Shown here piece by piece: positions 1 to 6,298 of a DNA stretch of 7,783 nucleotides (the stretch's first letter is position 1; each line of letters begins with the position of its first letter). The notes beneath the pieces are model-generated. The model searched no databases and was not told where the DNA came from. It worked only from the letters and a program-made list of their open reading frames with translations. This DNA comes from Candidatus Atribacteria bacterium (GTDB lineage Bacteria; Atribacterota; Atribacteria; Atribacterales; Atribacteraceae). The stretch is from contig JAGPGC010000048.1 in assembly GCA_018056205.1 (NCBI GenBank), positions 1 to 7,783 of the forward strand. The letters run 5' to 3'. Both the position numbers and the translations under genes were made by a program.

Positions 1-1
1 G

Positions 2-133
2 GATGCCTATATAGATTGGATTCCTGCCGAACGTGCTGAACGTGGAGAAAAAGTCAATCCGGTCATGGGCTACAACCAATATATGCCCGATATTAAGGTC
101 TATCCGGAAAAACGTGACGAATTATTAAAGTAA
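2..133 (+). CDS. C-terminal end of a probable ABC-transporter substrate-binding protein (partial)
   Basis: This frame is open from the left edge to a TAA at 131-133 and gives 43 residues, including MGYNQYMPDIKVYPEKRDEL and a final LK. The start lies outside the window. The fragment is soluble and mixed-charge, with no membrane segment and no motif that proves a family. Its place directly before dppBCDF genes on the same strand is the usual place of the family 5 extracellular solute-binding protein that catches the peptide or oligosaccharide for this importer, and a tail rich in Tyr, Pro and charged residues is compatible with that family. The reading frame is well supported; the function is inferred from context only. 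The upstream protein body would settle it. Confidence 0.6.
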   Translation, partial: DAYIDWIPAERAERGEKVNPVMGYNQYMPDIKVYPEKRDELLK

Positions 134-137
134 GACC

Positions 138-156
138 ATGCCAGGCTGCTTGGCAT
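138..156 (+). other. Hairpin just after the upstream stop codon
   Basis: The arms ATGCCA (138-143) and TGGCAT (151-156) are perfect inverted repeats. A G-T pair can extend the stem to 7 bp around a 5-base loop. It lies 5 bases after the TAA of the upstream gene. No T run follows, so it is not a standard intrinsic terminator. In binding-protein/permease operons such a hairpin can protect the upstream mRNA end and lower expression of the downstream genes; that role is inference here. Confidence 0.4.
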
Positions 157-240
157 AACCAGATAAGGATGAAAATAATACTCCTACCCCGACTATCTCC
201 ACCGGAGGGGTGATGGAAAAAGAAATTTGAAATAATAAGT

Positions 241-283
241 GTGCTCTTTCTCTCTTGATGGGAGAAGGTGGGGATGAGGGTGA
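241..283 (+). repeat. REP-like intergenic palindrome with G-rich arm
   Basis: Bases 246-254 pair with 260-268 (9 pairs, two of them G-T) around the loop TTGAT. The stem is followed by a G-rich stretch, GGTGGGGATGAGGGTGA (267-283). The reverse strand reads as a CCCTCATCCCC tract leading into TTCTCCC, a style I know from short palindromic intergenic repeats present in many copies in diverse bacterial genomes. Only one copy lies in this window, so its repeated nature is inferred. It sits between the putative binding-protein gene and dppB, where it could form an RNA hairpin in the transcript. Confidence 0.4.
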
Positions 284-311
284 ATTTTAAAACGCATAAC
301 TCTCATTCTCA

Positions 312-340
312 CTGACTATAGTATTTTTATAGGATAAAAT
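312..340 (+). promoter_or_regulatory. Weak candidate promoter before dppB
   Basis: CTGACT (312-317) and TAAAAT (335-340) are separated by 17 bp and match the sigma-70-type boxes at 4 of 6 and 5 of 6 positions. A second -10-like box, TATAGT, lies at 317-322 without a good -35. If 335-340 is used, transcription would begin about 347, leaving a very short leader before the ATG at 361 and cutting off the AGGG at 344-347. The permease genes may instead be read from a promoter upstream of the binding-protein gene. AT-rich DNA gives such matches by chance. Confidence 0.22.
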
Positions 341-360
341 GAAAGGGCTTGAACCAGAAC

Positions 361-1386
361 ATGAATTTTTCACGTTTTCTCGCTCGACGCTTAGGATACT
401 CAATATTTGTTCTTATCGGTTTATCTATTGTGGTTTTTATCATTGCTCGGATGGTGCCGGGAGATCCGGCCCGAGCAGCTCTTGGACCTCGAGCTTCTCA
501 GGAGGCTGTTGATAAACTTCGGGAAAAACTCCATCTCGATGAATCCTTAGTTGTTCAATATGCCTATTGGCTAAAATCAGTTTTTCAGGGTGATTTAGGT
601 GAATCTCTACTCACCCGACGTCCGGTTATTGAAGATATTAAAGAATTTTTACCTGCCACTCTTGAGTTAGCGCTTTTTTCCGGATTGTTTATGGCTTTTT
701 TGGGAATCCTCCTGGGAATACTTTCCGCCCGTTATTGTAATACCTGGGTGGATAATCTAATTAGGATTTTTGCCTATATTGGGATTGCGACTCCAGCATT
801 CGTAGTTGCCATTATTCTATTGTTAGTATTTGGTATGTATTACCAGATATTTCCTACCATTGGCAGATTAAGCCAATGGATTGATGCACCAACCAAAATT
901 ACCGGTTTAATCACCATCGACAGTTTGCTCACTGGAAATTTAACCGCCTTCTTGGATGCTTTAAAACATCTGTTGCTCCCGGCCTTTAGCCTTGCCTTAG
1001 GAGGGATGTTTCAAGAAGCCCGCATTACCCGTTCCAGCATGTTGGAAAACTCCAAAAAAGACTACGTTTCAGCTGCTCGCTCTTATGGTATACCGGAACG
1101 AACCGTCATTTTTAAATACCTTTTCAAACCTTCGATCATCCCTACTGTTTCTATACTGGGTTTGGATTTTGCATCTTTAATGGGAAATGCATTTTTAGTC
1201 GAACTCTTGTTTAACTGGCCGGGGATTTCCCGTTACGGAATAAACGTCATGCTCCGCAAAGATGTCGATGCGATTATTGCAGTGGTTATGGTGCTGGGTA
1301 TTGTTTTTACTCTTATCAACATTATTGTCGATATCATTGTTGCCTATCTTGATCCCCGAATCCGATTAGTTGAAAGAGGAGATTAA
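361..1386 (+). CDS. dppB: Dpp/Opp-type ABC transporter permease, DppB family
   Basis: This inner-membrane permease forms, with the DppC-type partner, the channel for peptides or related oligomers. From the ATG at 361 it is 341 residues, the usual family length. An N-terminal membrane helix (about 9-31) runs into the hallmark VPGDP (32-36). The conserved GDLGESLLTRRPV follows (77-89), then helices near 99-122, 133-162, 202-216, 261-281 and 303-329. The cytoplasmic EAA loop that docks on the ATPase reads YVSAARSYGIPERTVIFKYL (235-254), and FNWPGISRYG (284-293) is a family motif. The start is uncertain: the ATG at 361 lies 13 bases after AGGG (344-347), while the in-frame TTG at 349 lies only 1 base after it. 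I prefer 361, whose product begins MNFSRFLARRLGYS as in the family. The substrate cannot be read from the permease, so dppB denotes the family. Confidence 0.92.
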   Translation: MNFSRFLARRLGYSIFVLIGLSIVVFIIARMVPGDPARAALGPRASQEAVDKLREKLHLDESLVVQYAYWLKSVFQGDLGESLLTRRPVIEDIKEFLPATLELALFSGLFMAFLGILLGILSARYCNTWVDNLIRIFAYIGIATPAFVVAIILLLVFGMYYQIFPTIGRLSQWIDAPTKITGLITIDSLLTGNLTAFLDALKHLLLPAFSLALGGMFQEARITRSSMLENSKKDYVSAARSYGIPERTVIFKYLFKPSIIPTVSILGLDFASLMGNAFLVELLFNWPGISRYGINVMLRKDVDAIIAVVMVLGIVFTLINIIVDIIVAYLDPRIRLVERGD

Positions 1387-1391
1387 TTGCC

Positions 1392-2267
1392 ATGACTTTA
1401 TCAAAAAATAATCCTAAAAGAACCAAAAGTGGAAAGGCCTGGTATAAATTCTCTCAAAATCCTCTCTCGGTTATTGGTTTAGCTATTGTTCTTTTTGTTA
1501 TTTTTAGTGCCTTACTTGCTCCTTGGGTAACACCTTACCCTTCTCATTCCGGAAAATATGTTAATTATAACGAAACCAACCTTTCCCCATCGATTCATCA
1601 CCTCTTTGGTACAGATGTATTTGGTCGTGATGTATTTACTCGAACTATTTATGCCTTTCGCTCCTCATTGATAATGGGAATCGTGGTTCTCATTATCGTT
1701 GTTCCAATTGGGGTTACTTTAGGCCTTTTAGCCGGATATTTCAAAGAAACTTGGATCGATATCCTCATTATGAGAATTACCGATATATTTCTCTCAGTGC
1801 CACCCCTGATTCTTGCTTTAGCCATTACCTCAGTCCTTAAACCAAATCTAACCAATGCTATGTTAGCCGTTTCAGTAATGTGGTGGCCGTGGTATACTCG
1901 GTTAGTTTATGGAATGGCTACTTCATTACGAAATGAATATTTCGTTCAATCAGCCGAACTGTTGGGAGCCAGTAAATTTCACATTCTTTTCAAAGAAATA
2001 CTACCTAATTGTCTTTCGACCATTTTAACCAAAATGACCCTTGATATGGGATGGGTTATCCTTATCGGAGCTTCCCTGTCTTTTGTTGGACTGGGAGAGC
2101 AAGCTCCCAAGGCGGCTTTGGGATCAATGGTTGCCGATGGAGCAAAATATCTACCCGAATATTGGTGGATTTCAGTTTTTCCAGGTTTAGCTATCATGTT
2201 GATTGTTTTGGGGTTCAACCTCCTTGGTGATGGCATTAGTGATCTTTTTTCAATGGAGGAAGCCTAA
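1392..2267 (+). CDS. dppC: Dpp/Opp-type ABC transporter permease, DppC family
   Basis: This is the second membrane subunit of the importer, 291 residues, normal for the family. The polar N-terminus contains KAWYKFSQNPLSVIGLA, and helix 1 spans about 25-47. The hallmark LFGTDVFGRDVFTR is at 71-84. Helices follow near 91-115, 130-149, 155-170, 218-233 and 260-280. The EAA loop is at about 184-205 (FVQSAELLGASKFHILFKEI), where it would touch the ATPase. The C-terminal block SFVGLGEQAPKAALGSM (230-246), then FPGLAIMLIVLGFNLLGDG (263-281), is strongly conserved in DppC/OppC. The ATG has a good Shine-Dalgarno sequence, AGGAG at 1377-1381, 10 bases upstream. Only 5 bases separate it from the dppB stop, so the two are co-transcribed and probably translationally coupled. 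The transported compound remains unknown. Confidence 0.94.
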   Translation: MTLSKNNPKRTKSGKAWYKFSQNPLSVIGLAIVLFVIFSALLAPWVTPYPSHSGKYVNYNETNLSPSIHHLFGTDVFGRDVFTRTIYAFRSSLIMGIVVLIIVVPIGVTLGLLAGYFKETWIDILIMRITDIFLSVPPLILALAITSVLKPNLTNAMLAVSVMWWPWYTRLVYGMATSLRNEYFVQSAELLGASKFHILFKEILPNCLSTILTKMTLDMGWVILIGASLSFVGLGEQAPKAALGSMVADGAKYLPEYWWISVFPGLAIMLIVLGFNLLGDGISDLFSMEEA

Positions 2268-2271
2268 AATT

Positions 2272-3261
2272 ATGTCTCAACTTATTCTTGACATTAAAAA
2301 TCTAACCGTTCATTTCCGGGTTTATGGTGGATATCTCAAAGTTTTGAATGAAGTGAATCTTGCTGTCGCAAGGGGAGAAAAGGTGGGTCTGGTTGGTGAA
2401 ACCGGTTGTGGAAAAACTACCACCATGAAAAGTGTTATGGGAATCCTTCCTCAACCTCCAGGAAAGATAGTCCAGGGAAAGATTTTTTTCCAAGGAAAAA
2501 ATACTCTTATTATGAAAAAATCCGAGATTGAAAAAATGCGTCAAACTGGTATATCAATGATATTCCAGGACCCAACTGCAGCTCTCAATCCAGTTTTCAC
2601 CGTCGGTCAACAGCTTTATGATGTCGTACGACATTCCCAGTCAACCGATGAGAGTCATTCTCGTCTTTCCACTCAGGAGGTCTCAATTCGAGCACTCCAA
2701 GATGTTTCTCTTCCCGATCCAAAACGAATACTGGAAAACTATCCCCTGCAATTAAGTGGTGGCATGCGTCAAAGAGTTTGTATCGCACTTGCTATTGCCA
2801 GATCCAAGCAACTTCTTATAGCAGATGAGCCGGGAACTTCTCTGGATGTCACCATTCAGGATCAAATTTTAAGATTACTTAACCGAATTGCTGTTGAAAA
2901 ACAAATGGCGATAATTTTAATTTCTCATTCTTTAGGAGTTATTCGTGAATGGACCAATCGGGTTTACGTCATGTATGCCGGTTCAATTGTTGAAGAATCG
3001 ACAACTGAAGAGCTGTTTTCCAATCCCCTTCACCCTTATACTCGAGCTTTAATGGATTGTGTCCCACGGTTAACTGGAGGGGGAACTTCCGAGGGAATCC
3101 CCGGAAGAATTCCTGATTATTTTAACCCACCTTCTGGTTGCCGTTTCCACCCCCGCTGTCCACAGGCTTTTCTTCTATGTTATGAAAAGAAACCCCCTTT
3201 ATACCGTACCAACGATGTCCATCAGGTGGCATGTTATCTTTACCAGGAGGCTAACCAGTGA
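2272..3261 (+). CDS. dppD: Dpp/Opp-type ABC transporter ATPase, DppD family
   Basis: This cytoplasmic ATPase powers the importer as a heterodimer with DppF. It has 329 residues. Walker A is GETGCGKT (42-49), the Q-loop glutamine is Q99 in FQDP, the signature is LSGGM (161-165), and Walker B is LLIADEP with D185 and E186. The D-loop is SLD (190-192) and the switch histidine is H219. The segment after Walker B reads GTSLD where TTALD is more usual, and H219 is followed by Ser rather than Asp; catalytic residues are intact. The C-terminal oligopeptide-transporter extension holds Cys290, Cys296, Cys303 and Cys321, the pattern reported to bind a 4Fe-4S cluster in homologues. The ATG at 2272 is chosen because GGAGGA (2255-2260) lies 11 bases upstream and the product begins at the family start. 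An in-frame ATG at 2203 would intrude far into dppC. Confidence 0.94.
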   Translation: MSQLILDIKNLTVHFRVYGGYLKVLNEVNLAVARGEKVGLVGETGCGKTTTMKSVMGILPQPPGKIVQGKIFFQGKNTLIMKKSEIEKMRQTGISMIFQDPTAALNPVFTVGQQLYDVVRHSQSTDESHSRLSTQEVSIRALQDVSLPDPKRILENYPLQLSGGMRQRVCIALAIARSKQLLIADEPGTSLDVTIQDQILRLLNRIAVEKQMAIILISHSLGVIREWTNRVYVMYAGSIVEESTTEELFSNPLHPYTRALMDCVPRLTGGGTSEGIPGRIPDYFNPPSGCRFHPRCPQAFLLCYEKKPPLYRTNDVHQVACYLYQEANQ

Positions 3262-4223
3262 ACCCAGTACTTGAGGTAAAAAATCTAAAAAAGTATTTCT
3301 CAACTTCGAAAGGGGTAGTAAGGGCAGTCAATGATGTTAGTTTTAGCATTGCACAGGGAGAAACTCTCGGGTTGGTTGGAGAATCGGGATCTGGGAAAAG
3401 TACCGTTGCTTATACCGTTATGGGGCTCTATCAACCAAGTGGTGGTCTCATTCTTTTTCAAGGACAAGATATTGCCATTTCTCATCAAAAAAGAAAACGA
3501 GTTTTAAAAAAAGAGCTTCAAATAGTATTCCAGGATCCAGGTTCTTCGCTAAACCCAAGACAAACTATAGAAAAAATTTTAACCCTTCCCCTTCGTCTCC
3601 ACACTATGGATGATAATAAAAATATTACTGAGAAAGTACAAAATATTTTGTCTCTGGTAGAGCTTCCGGTGGAGTATATGGAAAAATATCCCCGTTCTCT
3701 CGGTGGCGGAGAAAAACAGATGGTTGCCATTGCCAGAGCCTTAGCCACCAATCCATCCTTGATTGTCCTAGATGAACCAACCTCGGCATTGGATGTATCA
3801 ATCCAAGCAAAAATCATTCACAAACTCATTGAAATCCAGCAGGAAAAAAATTTGGGCTACCTGTTTATCACCCACGATTTAAGTTTAATGAGAAATATTG
3901 CCCATCGTGTAGCTATCATGTATTTAGGCCGTATTGTTGAAATGGCACCAGCTCAACAGTTCTTTGAAACTCCTTATCATCCCTATACCCGGATGCTCAT
4001 ATCTTCAATTCCAGTTGTATCCTCAGAGGAAGAAAAATTAAAACCAGGGAAAATTCCTTCGATTGGAGAAATACCTAGTCCAGTGAACCTACCCTCTGGT
4101 TGTGTATTTCACCCTCGTTGCACCAATCGTTTACCAATTTGCGATAAAGAAGAGCCTAAGGATTTTGAAATCAAGACTGGCCACTGGGTCAAATGCCATC
4201 TCTGGTCTTCAAACAATAATTGA
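3258..4223 (+). CDS. dppF: Dpp/Opp-type ABC transporter ATPase, DppF family
   Basis: This second ATPase subunit has 321 residues, typical for DppF/OppF. Walker A is GESGSGKST (41-49), the Q-loop is Q92 in FQDP, Walker B is LIVLDEP with D172 and E173, the D-loop is SALD (176-179), and the switch histidine is H206 in ITHDLS. The ABC signature is atypical: LGGGE (148-152) stands where LSGGQ is expected, so the Ser is Gly and the Gln is Glu. The codons ctc ggt ggc gga gaa show this directly. The C-terminal extension carries Cys282, Cys288, Cys295 and Cys313, matching the metal-cluster pattern in DppD. The start is GTG, overlapping the dppD stop as GTGA (3258-3261). A strong AGGAGG at 3245-3250 sits 7 bases upstream. 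This tight coupling fits equal synthesis of the two ATPases. Confidence 0.94.
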   Translation: MNPVLEVKNLKKYFSTSKGVVRAVNDVSFSIAQGETLGLVGESGSGKSTVAYTVMGLYQPSGGLILFQGQDIAISHQKRKRVLKKELQIVFQDPGSSLNPRQTIEKILTLPLRLHTMDDNKNITEKVQNILSLVELPVEYMEKYPRSLGGGEKQMVAIARALATNPSLIVLDEPTSALDVSIQAKIIHKLIEIQQEKNLGYLFITHDLSLMRNIAHRVAIMYLGRIVEMAPAQQFFETPYHPYTRMLISSIPVVSSEEEKLKPGKIPSIGEIPSPVNLPSGCVFHPRCTNRLPICDKEEPKDFEIKTGHWVKCHLWSSNNN

Positions 4224-4255
4224 TTTCCTTTCCTTGAATTATTGAAAAATTTTTT
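4214..4255 (+). terminator. Possible AT-rich terminator at the dppF end
   Basis: CAATAATT (4214-4221) and AATTATTG (4237-4244) are perfect 8-base inverted repeats with a 15-base loop. Five A and then six T (4250-4255) follow. The left arm overlaps the last dppF codons and the first base of its TGA. The stem has only one G-C pair and the T run begins 5 bases after it, so it would be a weak terminator. It is supported by position, as a new promoter follows within 50 bases. Confidence 0.35.
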
Positions 4256-4266
4256 ACTAAAAACCA

Positions 4267-4294
4267 TTTAGATGGAACAACTCTACGGTATAAT
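4267..4294 (+). promoter_or_regulatory. Sigma-70-type promoter for the envelope operon
   Basis: A perfect TATAAT (4289-4294) is preceded at 16 bp by TTTAGA (4267-4272), which matches TTGACA at 4 of 6 positions. Transcription would begin near 4301, leaving a leader of about 24 bases with a Shine-Dalgarno before the ATG at 4325. The short palindrome CCAT-TTAG-ATGG (4264-4275) overlaps the -35 box and could be an operator, but 4 bp arms are weak evidence. The promoter fits the break in gene spacing and function here. Confidence 0.6.
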
Positions 4295-4324
4295 GATAAG
4301 AAGAAATATGAAGGGGTGAGTGCT

Positions 4325-5512
4325 ATGAAGATAGCTTCCGTTTTATGTATAAGTATTGTGATACTGGCGTTCGTTTTTCCAGCTTATGGCCAAGACCAGG
4401 TAGCATCGCCTTTAGTGAAAGACCTGGAAGAAATGGAACGTATTCTTTATGGTGTTCCAGAAACTGGAAGTGTATTAACCCGCACCGAAAACCTTGAAAG
4501 AGATTTAATTGGAGATACTTTGTCTGGAACTTTAATGGAACGACTCAATACTCTAAAAACCTTCATTTTAACCGGCACACCCGAAGAACCTTCATTAGAC
4601 TATAAACTTAAAGCAATTCGGCTTTCTCTAAATATTGCTGAACAGAAAACTGGAATTTTAACTGCCCAACTAGATGAATACGAACAGCTCATTTTTGGAG
4701 TTCCCAGCGCTGAGCCAATCGGTGTCCGAGTTGATAAACTCTATAGAACTGTGGTAAATCCTTCCTTCTCAACCAATTTCCAGGTTACTATTCCTGTTGC
4801 ATCTTTAGTCAAGGTGAGCATCCAGACTAGTTTAAATTCGGAAAAAAATAACCTTGGTGATCCGGTTCCTTATATTTTATCCGAGGATTTTATAGTAAAC
4901 GATATTCTGGTGGCTCCGGCTGGGACCGAAGGAGAAGGTTGGATCAGTAAAATTCGTCGTAAGGGAAACTTTGGAAAATCTGGCATGATCCAAATTGATT
5001 TTGGTTCAATCACCAGTCTTGATGGTACTTCCATACCTCTCACTTTGGGAGATAAAGCTGTTCAAGAAAATAAAGCTTTTGCTTATGCAGTTGGAACTAG
5101 CATTGTTGGTCTGGTAGCACTCGGTCCGATAGGAGCTGTAGCTGGATTTCTAATCAATGGCGAGCCGGCTAAAGTGGAATCAGGGAGCATACTTTTTGTC
5201 GAAACCGCCCAGGAAGTGGTGGTATCTGGTCCGATTGCTTCTTCAGTTTCATACCAAACTTATGAAGGCCAAGGTTATCCAACACCCGAAATTGATGATA
5301 CTTATGGACCTTCCCCAGACTTATCCGACCAAAATGTCCCCGAGGTAGAAATTGAGGTTAAACCCGTTGAGAGTTGGGATACCGAAGAAGATCTGGATAA
5401 GGCGGTTGATGTTACCAGCATCGCCACCCCAATTCCTATCCAATCACCTAAACCTTCACCTACTTCTGGAATTGATATCGAAATCAAACCTTACCAGGAA
5501 GGAGACTTTTAA
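4325..5512 (+). CDS. Secreted repeat protein with beta domain and glycine-rich segment, function unknown
   Basis: This 395-residue protein is not one I can name. A signal peptide spans about 1-22, with likely cleavage after AYG; the only Cys (C8) is within it, so it is not a lipoprotein. Residues 34-140 hold about five units of 20-21 residues of the form LxGxPxxGSLxxRLxxLE, with key glycines G43, G63, G84 and G125 and a worn unit near 97-118. Residues about 150-245 look like a beta domain, including VAPAGTEGEGWI (196-207), GNFGKSG (214-220) and LDGTSIPL (232-239). A Gly/Ala-rich hydrophobic stretch (251-277) may enter a membrane. The tail (about 310-395) is rich in Pro, Asp and Glu and repeats EIEVKP (342-347) and DIEIKP (384-389). 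The ATG at 4325 is chosen because AAGGGG (4311-4316) lies 8 bases upstream; the GTG at 4316 overlaps that site. It leads an operon with an LptD-like barrel, which suggests an outer-envelope role. Confidence 0.85.
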   Translation: MKIASVLCISIVILAFVFPAYGQDQVASPLVKDLEEMERILYGVPETGSVLTRTENLERDLIGDTLSGTLMERLNTLKTFILTGTPEEPSLDYKLKAIRLSLNIAEQKTGILTAQLDEYEQLIFGVPSAEPIGVRVDKLYRTVVNPSFSTNFQVTIPVASLVKVSIQTSLNSEKNNLGDPVPYILSEDFIVNDILVAPAGTEGEGWISKIRRKGNFGKSGMIQIDFGSITSLDGTSIPLTLGDKAVQENKAFAYAVGTSIVGLVALGPIGAVAGFLINGEPAKVESGSILFVETAQEVVVSGPIASSVSYQTYEGQGYPTPEIDDTYGPSPDLSDQNVPEVEIEVKPVESWDTEEDLDKAVDVTSIATPIPIQSPKPSPTSGIDIEIKPYQEGDF

Positions 5513-5515
5513 ATA

Positions 5516-6298
5516 ATGAATAAGAAAACATTTCTCACTTTGCTCTTAATTCCCTTTATTATCGTGGTAATGATTAGCTTTACCTCATTAGCAAAAACCG
5601 ATGCCGATAAGATTTATTCTCAAACCGAAAAAAAATGGACTCGTAGTCAAACCGTTGGTGATGCCTTCTCAGTCAAAGCAGTATTTTGGAACCCAGAATT
5701 GATTCAGGCTTGGGTAGCTAAGTATGGAGCCGAAAACCTTCTCTCCTTAGAAGAACAAACCGCCTATCATCGAGATTTTATTCAAAGAGAGCGTTTTCAA
5801 CGTTATTTAGTTTTTGATGTCACCATCGAAAAACTTAAAGGACCTGCTCTTTTCCCTCTCAATTTTACTAAAAATACTTATTTAATCGATGATAAGGGTA
5901 ACAAGTATTATTTGCTTGAATTTCCTCGTGAATTTGATGATAAAATTTTCGACAAAGTATCGGGAAAAATGTATTTTAGCCGTGTTGGGAAAGATGATCA
6001 ACCAATTGTCGGACCAGATACTAAAAAAATTACTCTTCATTTTTCCCACTTGTCCATCGAACCATCCTATGTTGCTCAAGAAATTGAGCTTACCTGGGAA
6101 AATCCCTATATCCCTCCCGATTACACCCAAGAAAGCTGGCAACCTGAGCTGGAAGAGGAAATCCTGCGTTTGCAAGAAAGGATTAGTCAGCTGGAAGCGG
6201 AAAAGAAAGAACTAATTGCCAACCAAAAACTGATTGAATCAGAAATTGAAAATGTAAAAAATAAAATTGAGGAGCTTCAATCCAATCTAAAACAATGA
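5516..6298 (+). CDS. Secreted protein with beta-type domain and C-terminal coiled coil, function unknown
   Basis: This 260-residue protein is not recognised. Its N-terminus (MNKK, then hydrophobic 5-24, then SLA at 24-26) is a signal peptide or uncleaved anchor, so it acts outside the cytoplasm. Residues about 48-195 alternate short hydrophobic and polar stretches (YLVFDVTIEKL, NTYLIDDKGNKYYLL, KKITLHFSHLSI), as in a beta sandwich of the immunoglobulin-like kind. Residues about 208-260 are a strong heptad-type coiled coil (EEEILRLQERISQLEAEKKE and onward), ending at the C-terminus, which suggests self-association or a rod-like contact. No cysteine is present. The ATG follows the preceding stop by 3 bases, with AAGGAG at 5499-5504, 11 bases upstream. 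Its stop overlaps the next start as ATGA. Being placed between a repeat protein and an LptD-like barrel suggests a periplasmic or outer-membrane task; this is inference. Confidence 0.85.
   Translation: MNKKTFLTLLLIPFIIVVMISFTSLAKTDADKIYSQTEKKWTRSQTVGDAFSVKAVFWNPELIQAWVAKYGAENLLSLEEQTAYHRDFIQRERFQRYLVFDVTIEKLKGPALFPLNFTKNTYLIDDKGNKYYLLEFPREFDDKIFDKVSGKMYFSRVGKDDQPIVGPDTKKITLHFSHLSIEPSYVAQEIELTWENPYIPPDYTQESWQPELEEEILRLQERISQLEAEKKELIANQKLIESEIENVKNKIEELQSNLKQ

Noticed and set aside
138..156. Hairpin after the upstream gene as an intrinsic terminator.
   Set aside because: No T run follows the stem; kept only as a hairpin.
349..360. TTG at 349 as the dppB start.
   Set aside because: Only 1 base separates AGGG from the TTG, and family proteins begin at about the ATG at 361. 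It stays possible, adding 4 residues.
339..540. An ATG at 339 opens a short frame overlapping the dppB start.
   Set aside because: It is in a different frame from dppB, gives no recognisable protein and meets a stop within dppB; the dppB frame has clear family motifs.
1649..2236. Minus-strand open frames across dppC.
   Set aside because: Antisense shadows of a strongly conserved permease gene, with no ribosome sites or protein motifs.
2203..2271. In-frame upstream ATG that would lengthen DppD by 23 residues.
   Set aside because: It would overlap dppC by 65 bases, has no ribosome site, and the extra residues are just dppC codons read in another frame.
2833..2847. DppD GTSLD in place of TTALD after Walker B, and Ser after the switch histidine, as signs of a dead ATPase.
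   Set aside because: Walker A lysine, Q-loop, signature, Walker B Asp-Glu and His219 are all present; the changes are in tolerant positions.
4316..4324. GTG at 4316 as the start of the repeat-protein gene.
   Set aside because: It overlaps the Shine-Dalgarno AAGGGG; the ATG at 4325 has proper spacing and gives a normal signal peptide.
5882..6215. Open frames of about 100 codons on both strands inside the coiled-coil protein gene.
   Set aside because: They lie wholly within a gene with signal peptide, coherent domains and ribosome site, and their translations are low-complexity without domain features.
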